Source: Begonia masoniana (lineage: Eukaryota > Streptophyta > Magnoliopsida > Cucurbitales > Begoniaceae). From it: a stretch of 64,000 bases of DNA. The position numbers and the translations under genes are program-made. The notes under the pieces are model-generated. The model was not told the DNA's origin. It saw nothing but the letters and a program-made list of their open reading frames with translations, and ran no database searches. This document shows, piece after piece, positions 33,525 through 45,960 of this stretch (its first letter is position 1; each line of letters starts with the position of its first letter). The stretch is taken from positions 17,827,488 through 17,891,487 of the forward strand of contig CM039515.1 in NCBI GenBank assembly GCA_022432975.1. Direction: 5' to 3'.

Positions 33525-35591
33525 GAAGGAAATGCGTCGATTTTATAAGCCTATCAACTATCACCCAAATAGAGTCATAATTTTTGATTGACCTTGGAAG
33601 TCCAACAACAAAATCTATTGTGATATGTTCCTACTTCCACTAAGGTACAAATAATAGTTATAAAATGTCAGAAGATCGTTGATGTTCCGCTTTGACTCGT
33701 TGACATGTAAAACATCTTTCAACAAATTTGGCTACGTCCAATTTCAATCCTTGCCATCAATAATGTTGCTTCAAATCTTGATACATTTTGGTTGTACCAG
33801 GATGTACCGAGTATGGAGTTGAGTGTGCTTCTTTTAATATAACTACTTTCAATTCAGTATCATCAGGTATACACCATATTTTCTTAAATTTTATAACTCC
33901 ATTTTCTGACATAGAAAATTCTGATGTCTTCCCAGCTTTCAATTGATCTCTTATCTTTCTTAAGAAAATATCGTCATGTTGCTTGTTCTTAATTTGCTCG
34001 AATAAACTTGGTTGTAGCGTCATCGCAAATAATCTCTCAATCAATCCGGAAGGTACTATCTCAGTCAAATTTCTGCATCTCTTCGACTAACTTTTCCGGA
34101 ATTAACCTTAGCGCTGAAATACTTGGAGAGCCTCTTCTACTTAAGGCGTCAGCCACCACGTTTGTCTTTCCAGTGTGATATATAATTTTACAATTATAAT
34201 CCTTTACTAACTCCAACCATATGCGTTGCCTCATATTCAAGTCCTTTTGCGTTAGAAATTATTTCAGGCTCTTATGATCGGTGTAAATCTCACAGCTTTC
34301 TCCATACAGATAGTGTCTCCAAATTTTAAGAGTATATATTACTGCTACAAGCTCCAAATCATGAGTCAAGTAATTCTTCTCGTGATCTTTCAACTGTCTA
34401 GAGGCATAGGATACAATTTTTCTTTCTTGCATAAGTGCACATCTGAGTCCATACTTTGAGGCATCACTATAGACCATAAATTTTCCTGTTTTTGATGGTA
34501 TAATGAGTATTGGTGCTGAAATCAATCTTTCCTTCAGTTTTTGGAAGCTTTCCTTCAGTCCATAAATACTTTGTATGCTTCTTGGTGAGTCTGGTGAGCG
34601 GTGTGGCAAGTTTCAAGAATCCTTCCACAAATCTCCTGTAATAGCCCGCAAGACCAATGAATCTTCATACTTCCGCTACATTTCTGGGTTATGGCCACTT
34701 ACTGATTACTTTGATTTTTCCTGGGTCTACCAATACACCCTCCTTTGAAATTACGTGGCCAAGAAATGCTACTTCTTCCATCCAAAATTCGCATTTAGAA
34801 AACTTTGCATATAACTTTTTGCGTCTCATAGTCGATAAAACAATTCGCAGGTGTCTTTCATGCTCTTCCTTACTCTTCAAATAGATGAGAATATCGTCGA
34901 TGAAAACAATCACGAATTTCTTGAATATTCGATTCATTAAATCCATTAAGGTGGCTGGGGCATTACTCAATCCAAATGGCATATAAATCCATTAAGGTGG
35001 CCGGGGCATTACTCAATCCAAATGGCATAATTCGAAACTCATAGTGGTCGTATCTTGTCCGAAATGTCATCTTGGATATATCATCATCATTGATCTTAGA
35101 TGATGGTAGCCAAATCAGAGATATATTTTTGAGAAGACACCAGCACCCTTTGATTGATCAAACAAGTCGTCGATTCTTGGGAGTGGGTACTTGTTCTTAA
35201 TGGTGACTTTATTTAGTTCCCTATAATCGATGCACACCCTCATAGATTCATCATTCTTCTTTACGAATAACACTGGAGCTCTCCATGGTGAAAAGCTCGG
35301 TCGAATGAATCCTTTTTCTAGCAACTTTTCAAGTTGTACCTTCATCTCCTTTAATTTAATAGGTGCCACTCTGTATGGGGCTTTAGAGATTGGTGTCCTT
35401 CTAGGTAGAATATCAATGCTAAATTCTACGTCTCTAGTTGGTGGCAAACTTGTTAAATCATCTGGAAAGATATCTGGATATTCACGAACTATCATCACTT
35501 TATCTAAGGTCGTTGCTTCCTCGGTTTGAGTGGACACAACGCTTGCCAAGAATGCAAAATATCCAGAGTTCAATAACCTTTGTGCACGCAT
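33525..35591 (-). pseudogene. G1 pol: reverse transcriptase, RNase H and integrase N-terminal half (decayed)
   Basis: Minus-strand pieces in order. 35591-35115: end of protease linker and RT start ([34 protein letters not shown]). 34982-34689: RT palm with [15 protein letters not shown]. 34609-34259: RNase H with [16 protein letters not shown] and [18 protein letters not shown]. 34068-33757: integrase zinc domain (HSTPYSVHPGTTKMYQDL). Then the integrase core runs to the G2 duplication at 33524. Frameshifts and stops separate the pieces. A tandem duplication of about 46 bases (34939-35029) lies in the RT palm region. The gene continues at 22245 beyond G2. Confidence 0.85.
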
Positions 35592-38219
35592 TGTAATACC
35601 CGGCTGTACGGACCATTATTATATTAATGTAAATGGTATTTTTGTAAATATGTCAAATCAAGTCCATTTTGCAAAAAGAAAGCGTTATTACGATCCTAAT
35701 AATTAATAAGGATTTTAGGAAAATTTTGAGAATTTTAGGAGTTTAACGCTAATTTTACGAGAATTACGTTTATCGTAATATAAAGGATACTTTGGTAAAA
35801 ATAGTAAACGAGGTCCGAATTGCGAACAAGTTGAAGTTATTGGTAAATTAAGGAAATTTGAAGAATCCGAATCGTTAGACAATTAACAAAATGAGGGACG
35901 AAATAAATAGAAAATCAAAGGAAGGGCAAAATGGTAAATTGCCAAGACAAATTATAATTAAAAACCAAAATCTTTTCTTTCTCCTTCACCATTTCCACGG
36001 CTTCTCTCTCTCTCTCTCTCTCTCTCTCCTGCGTTCTCCGGCGATTTTCATCGCCTCCTCACGGTTCTCTCCTCTCCTCCAATCGTTCTTCCTCCGATCG
36101 ACTCGTTTTCTTCGTGCTTCCTCCTCCAATCAACGCTCTAGGTATGATTCTATGGTTTTGGAAGCTTATTGTTCGGTTTTTACAGAGTTTAAATGATTAG
36201 GGTTCGTTTAGGGTTTTGTGAAAAACGTGGTTTAGGGCTAGAAATCGATAGGTTTACCTTAGTTGTGAATATAATGGACGTATTGAACGTTATTAGACGA
36301 AGTTAAGTCGATTTATGAGAAATGTTAAAGTTTGAGAATTTTGGGGTTTTTCGGAAAAACTCGTTAATGGAAATTTTGAGGTATCGAGCGTGGAATGCTC
36401 GATAAAATGCTTCAATGAATCAATTAGGGCTTTAAGGAATTTCCTTAGTTAAGGTTTCGTTAAATTTGGACGTTTAATAGTTTAAACTCGTTTTAACGAC
36501 AAAATTGTGAAATTGCCTTAGGTAAACAACACTCGTGGACGGAGCTTGGATTGCATCGGACACGAGGTAAGTTCTCGTGACTTACTCTGGCCGATTGGCC
36601 TACACTGTACGTCGATGTCGTCTCGAGGAGTTTTGGTGACGCGTTTGTTTAAATTGCTTTGGTTGGGTAGTTAGGTTTAGTTGTTTTATAGGTTATGTCT
36701 TTAATTGCTTTTATTGTCTTGATAGTACGTATGATGCACGTTTAAATTATGTTATAAATTGTTCACGCATCACGTATTTTAAAAGAGCATGAAAATGAAT
36801 TTCCGTACTATGTTTTAAAGAAAATGGCGATGTGGCCTGAAAGGGGGCTATTGATCTATTGTGTGGATCGATTACGGGTCTGTCACAATACCACATCTAT
36901 TATGGATCGATGTATGGTTATGGTCATGCGAGGTGGGGCTCATGCACAGCTGTGCGTGTTGCAAGCATGTACCCCTCTCCTCTAGGTGGAAAGGGTAGTC
37001 CAACCGCAGGATATGCCCTCTCCATTTAGGGGGTTGAGATCTCGATGACAACCTATGTAAAGATAAGAAAATGTTGCATGATTTATGAACTCATATGCAC
37101 AGCATGCACTTGCATTTACGTAGAGCTTGCTGAGATTTTTATCTCATAGATTGTCTGTATGGTGTAGGTGATCTTGACTTAGGTGTGGACGAGATCCCTC
37201 CACCCGAGAAGTGATGCAGTTGACGGAGGATGGCTTGCGGAAGGGTGTGCTGCGCAGTCGATGCTTAAACCTGACCCGTGGGGATATACGTATGTATTTT
37301 GAGGGTATTGGGATGTTTTGGGCAGATGATAGACTGAAATGAATAATTGTATAGTTAAAACATTTTAGGATATTTGGTTCTGATTAGTTGATAGGTTACG
37401 TTTTGAGGTTTTTAAACGTTTGGTACATTGAATTTATAAAACATTTTGTTAAGATTTCTGTTGAGATTTTATGAACTGCTTGGTGGTTTTAGCAGGAGGA
37501 AATGTTTGGTTTTCAAACGAACCACGCAGTTCATTTTCATAAAAATGTATTTGGTCTTAATTGTGTTTTGAGTCGTTTATTTGGTCGATGAAATGAAGTG
37601 ATGTTGAAGTGTTTTTAGTTTGTGATTTGAGTTTAAATATGTGTTTATGTTGTGTGCAAGAGAGAAGAGAAGAAAAGGAGTAGAATGAATGAAGTGAAAG
37701 GGGAAAGAAAGAAAGAAGAAAATGGGGGAGGCAGAGGGGTTGGCGACCGATCACCAAGAGGGGCGATCGGTCACCATGTGATCGCCACGCTCTGGAACTT
37801 TTCCAGAGCGTGTGGCGATCGATCGCCTGGTGAACGATCGCGAGGCTATCAATCGCCTGGTGAACGATCGCGAGGCGATCGTTCACCGTTTTGAGGGGCG
37901 AACGTTTGCCCCTCTTGGTTTTGCATATGGCGATCAATCGCCCGAAATGGGCAATCGATCGCCCCTCATTTTAGGGACAAACATCTATTTTTGCCCTCCG
38001 CCGATTGTTATTTAGTTTTTAATTGTTTTAAATTTGTTTTATAATTGTTTTAAGTTTTGTTTTAAATAGTTTATAAACATAGACTTCATCGATTTCAATT
38101 CCGATTTTGATTCTGACATTAAAAGTTTTATTTCCCCTAAAACGCTAGGTTTAAAGTTTTTTTAAGTATAAAAAAATATATAATACGGGAAAATTAGGAA
38201 TAGATTTAGGGTCGCGACA
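35592..38219 (+). mobile_element. solo LTR (third family) inside G1 pol
   Basis: 2628 bp, TGTAATACCCGG..GGTCGCGACA. The flanking 5-mers are CGCAT (35587-35591) and CGCAA (38220-38224), one mismatch, consistent with an aged target duplication. G1 coding sequence continues on both sides (RT start on the left, protease end on the right), which supports insertion. It carries a (CT)n run at about 36003-36029, a donor-like GAGGTAAGT near 36562 and a GGCGATCG-rich palindromic block (37740-37970). No coding body. Confidence 0.8.
37740..37970. repeat. GGCGATCGATCGCC-rich palindromic block
   Basis: Many copies of GCGATCG in both orientations. It includes a long near-perfect hairpin: arm 37780-37797 (GATCGCCACGCTCTGGAA) against 37801-37820, differing by a 2-base insertion. 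It occupies the same relative place as the tandem arrays in the other LTRs. Confidence 0.7.
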
Positions 38220-39095
38220 CGCAAGGATTATATAACTAAAATTCTCGAACCTTTATTATCGTTATGAAATAAGAACGGTTCTTCTTCAAGCAATTGAAAT
38301 CTTTTGATCTTCTTGCGACAGTCTATAGTCACATAGTGTCTGGTTAACCAGTCCATATCGAGAATTATGTCGTAATCTTGCATAGTCAAAATTGTCAGGT
38401 CTGCTTCTAATTTTTTGTCTCCAATATGAACCTTACATTCTCGAGTAATAGAGTCGGTGGGCATTATTGTACCCCACGGTGTTGCTACTCTCAATTTATG
38501 CTCTAAAGGTTCTATTGCCTTATTTTATTTCTTTGAATGCATAAGGGATATAAAAGAATGGGTTGCCCCAGAATAATTAATATCAAAAAAGGTACTTCAG
38601 AAATTAGAAGCACACCTGTTATTACATCTGCATTCTTTTCAGCTTCCTCCGTAGTCATGGTGAAAACTCGAGCGACTGATATTGGTTGATTCTGGCTATT
38701 TTTGGGGCAGTCTTTGATAAAATATCCATGTTGATCGTACTTAAAACAAGTATTGGCCTGAATGCGACACTCTCCAGAATGTGACTTCTTGCATGATAGA
38801 CATAAAGGCATATATTACATCGTCGTGGGCTCCCTTTTAACATACTTGGAAGGTCTTTCAGTAGGTGTACTGATCATAGGTCACTTAGATACAACCCATT
38901 GTTGTTGCGGAGCTTTATTTCTTGCAGTTTGAGTTGCATGACAATATCTTCTTCGAAACTCCTGAGCCTTGATGACGTCCTTCTCTCCTTGCTCTGCACA
39001 CAATGTTTTCTCCACCATAAATGCAAACAGAGAGTTCTTGGAGGTAATAAGACGGATGTCCTTGAGTATCTCCGCTCTTAATCCTTGGACAAATC
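38220..39095 (-). pseudogene. G1 Gag C-terminal part and protease (decayed)
   Basis: 38811-38512 carries a damaged zinc knuckle (CFKYDQHGYFIKDCP, second cysteine replaced by tyrosine) and a region leading to protease. 38494-38228 is the retropepsin C-terminal part with DYDIILDMDWLTRHYVTIDC. 39095-38900 holds Gag sequence. Stops and frameshifts throughout. The G3 insertion at 39096 separates this from the Gag N-terminus at 48156-48729. Confidence 0.75.
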
Positions 39096-39239
39096 TGTAA
39101 CACCCGGTTTATTAGAATTAAAATAATCTATTAATCTTCTAAGTGTGAATTTTATAGAATGAAATTAGGGGTAAAATCAATTAGGTTAATGAGTAACTAA
39201 GTGAGGGCATAAGGGTAATTGTCAATTTTTGCAAATGGA

Positions 39240-39254
39240 TAACGTATTTAAGGA
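39240..39254 (+). promoter_or_regulatory. probable core promoter of the G3 5' LTR
   Basis: GGATAACGTATTTAAGG is conserved at the same place in the G2 LTRs and, reversed, in the solo LTR at 28400-30716. The transcript would start about 30 bases downstream. This is inferred from conservation only. Confidence 0.45.
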
Positions 39255-39615
39255 AAGAGTAAATGAGGTATAGCCGTCATACTCATTTCACTCTCGGTTT
39301 TCAGCTCAACCCAGCAGAGCTCTCTAGGCGATTTCCTCACCGATTCCTCCAACCCAGGTGAGTTTTGATTCGATTAATTGCTGATTTTAGTACCTAGGTA
39401 GCTTAAGGATCCCAACGTATGCATTTTGTTAATGTTACGAGTGAGAGATTCAGCTTGAGGATTAGAGCAGAATCGGGAATGTTAGATAAATAGAAATGCC
39501 CAACCCACTCCTTAGATTTCTGAATAGCTTAGATTGAGGTTTAACGTTCTGTTTATGAATATAGGTGAACAAACCCCCGAAGTAGCTCTTAACCGAGCAT
39601 TTGCAAGGAATCCAG

Positions 39616-40107
39616 GTAAGTAAAGTATTGCTTGTGCCTTCGGGCCTACATCACAAAACAGTAGGTTTATGTATGCTTGAATATTTCTATTGTCCATGCA
39701 TCATGTTTTTGTTAAAAGTTACGAAAATGAATTTCATGTAAGGAATGGTAAGGTATGAACTGTATGCGACAGACAAACTATTAAGGGAATTCATCCGCCC
39801 CTTAATTGAGTATGAGGATGTAGACATTGGGAGAATTGATCCCACTCCCAAGGGAACCATGGGATCAGATCAGCTGTTAAGGGAATTCATCCGCCCCTTA
39901 ATTGAGTATGAGGATGTAGACATTGGGAGAATTGATCCCACTCCCAAGGGAACCATGGGATCTGATCATGATATGAACGAATATGTATGCCACTGAGAGG
40001 AGAAAATAGAAACTGCATATTTAGGAGTTTAAGCTCAGCATTTTATTTCATTCATATACTGCTTTACTTACTTAGCATTAGGCTAATAGATGAGTTTTGT
40101 GATGTAG
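39616..40107 (+). other. intron-like module in the G3 LTR
   Basis: A consensus donor (CAG then GTAAGT at 39616) and an acceptor (TTTTGTGATGTAG ending at 40107) enclose 492 bases. CCTACATCACAAAAC (39645-39659) and GTTTTGTGATGTAGG (40094-40108) are exact 15-base reverse complements placed just after the donor and over the acceptor. The same arrangement occurs in the other LTRs of this family group. Splicing is predicted, not shown. Confidence 0.5.
39779..39968 (+). repeat. duplicated 96-bp unit in the G3 5' LTR
   Basis: Two nearly identical adjacent copies starting TTAAGGGAATTCATCCG, each able to fold through TTAAGGG / CCCCTTAA. A small open frame across it encodes a duplicated peptide and is probably incidental. 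The 3' LTR copy is at 46644-46833. Other LTRs here also hold two copies. Confidence 0.8.
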
Positions 40108-40579
40108 GTGAAGAAGTGTTAGCAGGTGTGTCTCCTGATCATGTTGAGGAATAGTGGACGTTGGAGGAGTGCATTCAGGCCTCGACATGGTAACTGATGG
40201 GGCGGTTTAGCATGTTGTTTACAGGTGTAGAGGTTTAGTGGATAATGATTTAAATTGAGTATATGGAGTTTTTAGTAAAGGAGATTACAGCTGCTTGACT
40301 TCGTTTTCGAGAATTTCTGATTTTTATGTTCTTACTGATTTTGATCAATACAATGACTTGGAGTGTTATGAATGGATTTTTGGTAAAATGTTTTAAGTCT
40401 GTTAGATAGTCGAATCTTTCTCGGGTTATAGACAGGTTGTTTGGTCCATTGGTGGGAATTGAATAATTTTGTATCAGTGGATATGTGTAGAGGTTTATTG
40501 CGTTCTGTTGAAAGGAATTGTGTTGATGTCTATCGGAAGAGGGAAGTCTACCGGTAGATGTCTCATGTTTGTCTTCCGG

Positions 40580-40990
40580 CTGACGTCATCGGAAGAGTAA
40601 AGCATTTGTCTTCCGGCTGACGTCATCGGCAGAAGAAGTGTAATGGAAGTCGGGTGAGTATGTCTTCCGGCTGACGTCATCGGAAGAGTAAAGCATTTGT
40701 CTTCCGGCTGACGTCATCGGCAGAAGAAGTGTAATGGAAGTCGGGTGAGTATGTCTTCCGGCTGACGTCATCGGAAGAGGAAAGCATTTGTCTTCCGGCT
40801 GACGTCATCGGCAGAAGAAGTGTAAGGGAAGTCGGGTGAGTATGTCTTCCGGCTGACGTCATCGGAAGAGGAAAGTAATTGTCTTCCGGCTGACGTCATC
40901 GGAAGAGGAAATAGGTATTTTGTCGTTTACTCATCGGAAGAGGAAATAGGTATTTTGTCGTTTACTCACCGGAAAACGAAATAGGTGATT
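40580..40990 (+). repeat. 91-bp higher-order TGACGTCA array in the G3 5' LTR
   Basis: About eight copies of GGCTGACGTCATCGG, alternately followed by AAGAG and CAGAAG, organised in tandem 91-bp units. TTTTGTCGTTTACTC units follow. The identical array in the 3' LTR starts at about 47445. Confidence 0.9.
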
Positions 40991-41288
40991 TTTCGTTTTG
41001 TCACTGATGAAGTCTTCGGTTTTCTATTTCTGCTTCTTTCGTTGACCTTGTCGTCGGCAGATGACTTCAACACTTCCGTTAATCACCCCAACAGTATATT
41101 CTACAGTTCGTCTAACTTCATAGTTGTTTAAATGATTTTCCGCTGCAAAGTTTTCAAATGTTTCGAATGTATAGAAAATGTCAAATTTTGACTGTCGAAT
41201 GAAGTTTTAAAATTTATCCGAAAATTTCTTAGTCATGGTCAAGTAATGAGTAGCGACCCGGGTTCAGATAATTCGGGGCGTTACAGTA

Positions 41289-41300
41289 TGGTATCAGAGA
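41289..41300 (+). promoter_or_regulatory. primer binding site of G3
   Basis: TGGTATCAGAGA, tRNA-iMet type, three bases after the LTR. Confidence 0.88.
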
Positions 41301-41440
41301 CATGTTGCTAAACCGTTCAGAAGATTACTCATCAGTGCCAATCGTCGCATGAATATACTCCAACAACTGTAAGTGTTTATGTTAGCTTTAGTTATAAGAT
41401 GTTTATGAGTATAGATAACCTTGTGCAGAACCTTATACAA

Positions 41441-44400
41441 ATGGCTAGACGACCGGGGAGACCAAGAGTACCTAGGGAGATGCCAAACTTGAGGAGTGAA
41501 GAAGATTCGAGTGTAATTAGACAGCTGACGGAGTTGATGCGTCAGCAGACAGACATTGTGCGACAGCAATCTGACCAGTTAGGTGTGTTATTGAGTCGGG
41601 AAACACAAGGAAGTGCCAATTCAGGTCAAGTCAATGAGCATTCAGGGGATAGATTTCGTAGGCTGCAACCACCCACATTTGATGGAAAGTCACCTAACCC
41701 GATTGTCGCTGAGGAATGGCTTCGAAAGATAGAGAGCATGTTCAGGTGTGCCAATGTTGGAGAAGGAGAGAAAGTCATTTTGGCAACGTTTCATCTAGCC
41801 GGTGATGCGCAACTTTGGTGGGAGTCGCTGGAGATCACCACCGATATCGCAACCATGCCCTGGTCGCAATTCAAGGAAGTCTTTTACGAGAAATACTTTA
41901 GCACCACTGTCCAGAACGCTAAGAAGGCTGAGTTTTTGAGCTTAAAGCAGACTGGGTCTGTGGCAGAGTACAACAGACAATTTGAGTCTCTGTCAAGGTT
42001 TGCTGGATACCTCGTTCATAGGAATGAGGACAAAGTGTTTCAATACCTGCAAGGTCTAAAGCCAGAAATTTACAGAGGAGTAAAGTATTCAGGCATCAAA
42101 GGCTTGTCATTCAGTGAAGTAGTGTCTACTGCATTGGAGGCAGAAGAAGCTGAAATGAAGTGTGCTGGACCAAAGGAAGCCCCGCGAAAGTTCTTTCAGC
42201 CCCACCAGCAGAGAGGGATAAAGAGGCCTGCTGAAGGCCAGGGTAGTCAGGGTACTGGAAAGAAGGTACCTGATGCCAAGAAGTTTCCTCAGTGCATGAA
42301 ATGCATGAAGAGCCACCTGGGCGAGTGTAAGTTTGGGACTGGTAAGTGTTATAACTGTGAGGAGTTTGGACATTCGCTTAAGGATTGCCCGAAGCCCAGA
42401 GTCCTTCGATGTTTCAACTGTAATAAGACTGGCCATGTCATCAGAGACTGCCCAACGTTGAAGAGTGGCCCTGCTAAGATAAAACCGAGAATATTTTCCA
42501 TGATGGAGTCGGGCGAAGAGGACCAGCCCGCTGTTGTGTCAGGTACTATATTGGTTAATTCTATGCCTGCTTTTACCTTGCTAGATTCAGGAGCAACCCA
42601 TTCTTTTGTTGCGTCTGCTTTTGCTGATAAGTTAGAAGTACAATCCACACCTTCTAGGCATGTATTCAATGTTGCTTTACCCTCTGGTGAACATTTACAT
42701 TCCAACCAAGTGTTGCATGATTGCATGGTATTAGTAGGGGACAAAAATCTATCTGCTGATTTAATTGTTATGGATATAATGGGATTTGATGTAATCTTAG
42801 GAATGGATTGGTTGTTCAAACACCACGCCATAATTGATTGTAGGACTGGGATAGTTAGTTTCCAACCCCCTGGTGGTTTGAAACATACCTTCCAAGCTTC
42901 AGAGAAGAGTAAGGAAATGTCTGTTATGACTTCTTTAAATTTTAGACCTTCACCATGCAAGGAGTACTTGTGCTTCTTGGCATGTGTTCTAGATACACAA
43001 CTTGTAGGTAAGGCAACTCCTCAAAATATCCTTGTTGTCCAAGACTTCCCTGAAGTGTTTCTAGATGACCTTCCCGGTTTGCCACCAGATAGAGAAATTG
43101 AGTTTGTTGTAGATGTCTACCCTGGAGCTGAACCTGTGTCTAAAAATCCCTATAGGTTAGCACCTGCAGAACTCAAGGAATTAAAAGAGCAGTTGGAAGA
43201 GTTGTTAGAGAAAGGGTTCATACGCCCGAGCTTTTCACCGTGGGGTGCACCTGTCCTTTTTGTCAAAAAGAAGGATGGATCAATGCGCATGTGCATCGAT
43301 TATAGAGAACTGAATAAGTTAACTGTTAAGAACAAGTATCCCCTGCCTAGGATTGATGATTTATTTGACCAGCTCAATGGTGCAAGAGTTTTCTCTAAGA
43401 TTGATCTGAGGTCAGGTTATTATCAGTTGAAGGTTAAATCTGAAGATATCCCAAAGACTGCCTTTCGCACAAGGTATGGGCATTATGAGTTTTTGGTTAT
43501 GTCTTTTGGTTTGACAAATGCACCAGCAGCATTCATGGACCTTATGAACAGGGTGTTTCATGAGTATTTGGACAAGTTTGTCATTGTATTTATAGATGAC
43601 ATTCTAATCTATTCCAAAACCAAGGAGGAGCATGCAGAACACTTAAACTTAGTGTTAGGATTACTGAAACAGCACCAATTATACGCCAAGTTTTCTAAGT
43701 GTGAATTTTGGTTGGACCAAGTTCACTTTTTAGGACATGTCATTTCTGGAAATGGATTATCTGTTGATCCAGCTAAGGTTCAAGCAGTTAGGGAATGGCC
43801 CCAACCGAAGAATGCCACCGATATCAGAAGTTTTCTTGGACTAGCAGGATACTATAGAAAGTTCATTGAAGGATTTTCAAAGATTGCTACACCTCTCACT
43901 AAGTTGACTAGGAAGAATGTAAAGTACACATGGACCGATGAATGTGAACTTAGTTTCCAAACTTTGAAACAGAAACTGACCAATGCTCCTATTTTAACCC
44001 TTCCAGTTGAAGGTGGTAAGTATAGTATTTACTGTGATGCATCCAAGATTGGTCTTGGTTGTGTGTTGATGCAAGATGGAAAGGTAATAGCCTATGCTTC
44101 TAGACAGTTGAAAACTCATGAGAAGAATTACCCTACACATGACTTAGAATTAGCTGCTGTGGTATTTGCACTTAAAATTTGGAGACATTATTTGTATGGA
44201 CAATCTTGTGAAATATTTTCCGACCATAAGAGCCTGAAGTACATTTTCACACAGAAGGAACTAAACATGAGGCAACGTAGATGGTTGGAATTTGTAAAAG
44301 ACTATGACTTTGAGATTAAGTACCATCCCGGTAAGGCGAATGTAGTAGCTGATGCTTTGAGCAGAGTGACAACATCAGTTTCAGCATTGATACTTGACTT

Positions 44401-45925
44401 ACCATTAGCCTTAGAATCTGAATTCCTAAGGTTTAATCTAGAGGCAGTATCCAATGTAACAGCTATACTTTCGGCCATAACTTTAAGACCTACAATTCTT
44501 GAGAAAATAAGGGAAGCTCAGTCAAATGATGATGAATGCAGCAAGTACAAGTCAAGTATGGATTCTGCGGACAATTTAGACTTTAACTGTTCTTCCGATG
44601 GAATTCTTAAGTTTAGAAACAGATGGTTTGTTCCTGCCATTATGGAACTTCGGAATGAGATTCTTTCTGAGGCTCATTCTTCTAGATTCTCAGTTCACCC
44701 TGGGAGTACGAAGATGTATAAGGACCTTAAACAGCATTACTGGTGGCCAGGTATGAAAAGAAGTGTGGCAGAACATGTTGGATCATGTTTGTGTTGTCAG
44801 CAGATTAAAGCCGAGCATCAGAGACCCTCAGGAACATTACAACCTTTACCAGTTCCTGAATGGAAATGGGAACAAATAACCATGGATTTTGTTGTGGGAC
44901 TACCTAGGACAACTAAAGGACATGATGCAATTTGGGTGATAGTTGACCGTTTGACCAAATCATCCCATTTTCTGCCCATGAAGACGACATACTCGATGGA
45001 TCAACTTGCTGAGTTGTATGTTCAGGAAGTTGTTAGATTGCATGGAGTTCCAAGCACCATAGTTTCGGACCGAGATGCTAGATTTACATCTAAGTTTTGG
45101 AAGAGTTTGCACAAGGCAATGGGGACTCAGCTTAGTTTCAGTACAGCTTTCCACCCTCAAACAGATGGACAATCAGAAAGAACCATCCAAACATTAGAGG
45201 ATATGCTCCGGGCATGTGTTTTGGATTTTCAAGGTTCTTGGAGCAAGTATTTGCCCTTGGTGGAATTTTCTTATAACAACAGTTTTCAGGCAACAATAGG
45301 AATGGCACCGTATGAAGCATTATATGGACGAAAATGTAGATCACCTTTGTACTGGGATGAAGTTGGTGAAGCACAGTTACTTGGTCCTGATGTTGTGCAG
45401 CAAACTGTTGAGAAGGTTGCTCTCATCCGTCAGAGGATCTTAACAGCTCAAAGTCGACAGAAAAGTTATGCTGACAGAAGACGCAGAGAGTTAGAGTTTG
45501 AAGTTGGTAGTGAGGTTTTTCTTAAGGTATCACCATTCAAAGGAGTTGTAAGATTTGGGAAGAGAGGGAAGCTTAACCCAAGATATGTTGGTCCTTTCTC
45601 AATCTTGAGGAGGATTGGGAAATCAGCATATGAACTGCAATTGCCAGACTCTATGGAAGGAATCCACAATGTGTTCCATATTTCTATGCTTAAGAAGTGC
45701 TTAAGGGATCCATCTCAGATTGTGGAACAACAGAACATTGAAATTCAACCCACACTGACCTATGAGGTGAGACCAGTAAGAATCTTGGATTATGCAGTGA
45801 AGGTATTACGCAACAAGGAAGTTCCACTAGTAAAAGTCTTATGGCATAATCAGAATATAGAGGAGACAACATGGGAACGCCAGCAAGACATGATGGACCA
45901 GCATCCAAGATTGTTCAGGTACTGA
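41441..45925 (+). CDS. Gag-Pol polyprotein of Ty3/gypsy chromovirus G3, intact
   Basis: Makes capsid, protease, reverse transcriptase/RNase H and integrase from one 1494-residue polyprotein. Start: an ATG 42 bases upstream (41399) is in frame, but G2 aligns from MARxPGRPR, so 41441 is preferred. Domains by residue: Gag core about 75-235; CCHC knuckles 303-316 ([14 protein letters not shown]) and 324-337 ([14 protein letters not shown]); protease DSGAT at 382; RT about 550-725 with FIDD at 717-720; RNase H with YCDAS at 864-868 (catalytic D866); integrase zinc domain H1079, H1086, C1116, C1119; catalytic triad D1149, D1210, E1246, with 35 residues between the last two; chromodomain-like tail about 1441-1492 ([20 protein letters not shown]). 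No stop or frameshift and all catalytic residues present. There is no frameshift between gag and pol, as usual for this lineage, so Gag excess must be set another way. Confidence 0.96.
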   Translation: MARRPGRPRVPREMPNLRSEEDSSVIRQLTELMRQQTDIVRQQSDQLGVLLSRETQGSANSGQVNEHSGDRFRRLQPPTFDGKSPNPIVAEEWLRKIESMFRCANVGEGEKVILATFHLAGDAQLWWESLEITTDIATMPWSQFKEVFYEKYFSTTVQNAKKAEFLSLKQTGSVAEYNRQFESLSRFAGYLVHRNEDKVFQYLQGLKPEIYRGVKYSGIKGLSFSEVVSTALEAEEAEMKCAGPKEAPRKFFQPHQQRGIKRPAEGQGSQGTGKKVPDAKKFPQCMKCMKSHLGECKFGTGKCYNCEEFGHSLKDCPKPRVLRCFNCNKTGHVIRDCPTLKSGPAKIKPRIFSMMESGEEDQPAVVSGTILVNSMPAFTLLDSGATHSFVASAFADKLEVQSTPSRHVFNVALPSGEHLHSNQVLHDCMVLVGDKNLSADLIVMDIMGFDVILGMDWLFKHHAIIDCRTGIVSFQPPGGLKHTFQASEKSKEMSVMTSLNFRPSPCKEYLCFLACVLDTQLVGKATPQNILVVQDFPEVFLDDLPGLPPDREIEFVVDVYPGAEPVSKNPYRLAPAELKELKEQLEELLEKGFIRPSFSPWGAPVLFVKKKDGSMRMCIDYRELNKLTVKNKYPLPRIDDLFDQLNGARVFSKIDLRSGYYQLKVKSEDIPKTAFRTRYGHYEFLVMSFGLTNAPAAFMDLMNRVFHEYLDKFVIVFIDDILIYSKTKEEHAEHLNLVLGLLKQHQLYAKFSKCEFWLDQVHFLGHVISGNGLSVDPAKVQAVREWPQPKNATDIRSFLGLAGYYRKFIEGFSKIATPLTKLTRKNVKYTWTDECELSFQTLKQKLTNAPILTLPVEGGKYSIYCDASKIGLGCVLMQDGKVIAYASRQLKTHEKNYPTHDLELAAVVFALKIWRHYLYGQSCEIFSDHKSLKYIFTQKELNMRQRRWLEFVKDYDFEIKYHPGKANVVADALSRVTTSVSALILDLPLALESEFLRFNLEAVSNVTAILSAITLRPTILEKIREAQSNDDECSKYKSSMDSADNLDFNCSSDGILKFRNRWFVPAIMELRNEILSEAHSSRFSVHPGSTKMYKDLKQHYWWPGMKRSVAEHVGSCLCCQQIKAEHQRPSGTLQPLPVPEWKWEQITMDFVVGLPRTTKGHDAIWVIVDRLTKSSHFLPMKTTYSMDQLAELYVQEVVRLHGVPSTIVSDRDARFTSKFWKSLHKAMGTQLSFSTAFHPQTDGQSERTIQTLEDMLRACVLDFQGSWSKYLPLVEFSYNNSFQATIGMAPYEALYGRKCRSPLYWDEVGEAQLLGPDVVQQTVEKVALIRQRILTAQSRQKSYADRRRRELEFEVGSEVFLKVSPFKGVVRFGKRGKLNPRYVGPFSILRRIGKSAYELQLPDSMEGIHNVFHISMLKKCLRDPSQIVEQQNIEIQPTLTYEVRPVRILDYAVKVLRNKEVPLVKVLWHNQNIEETTWERQQDMMDQHPRLFRY

Positions 45926-45960
45926 ATTTTGAGGACAAAATTCTTTTAAGGAGGGTAGAT

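Larger units (their letters stand above)
39096..41285 (+). repeat. 5' LTR of G3
   Basis: 2190 bp, TGTAACACCCGG..GGGGCGTTACA. It shares the layout of the G2 LTR: TATA-like GTATTTAAGG, donor-like CCAGGTAAGT, a duplicated 96-bp unit (about 39779-39968), an inverted repeat pair and a tandem array near the 3' end (40580-40990). Confidence 0.95.

Noticed and set aside
39745..39996. 83-codon frame with a duplicated peptide in the G3 LTR
   Set aside because: It follows from the 96-bp duplication inside the intron-like module. The homologous units in G2 and G4 do not keep the frame.
40495..40862. Three overlapping 61-codon frames on the minus strand in the G3 LTR, repeated in the 3' LTR
   Set aside because: They are offset by exactly 91 bases and arise from the 91-bp tandem repeat. 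They have no independent coding evidence.
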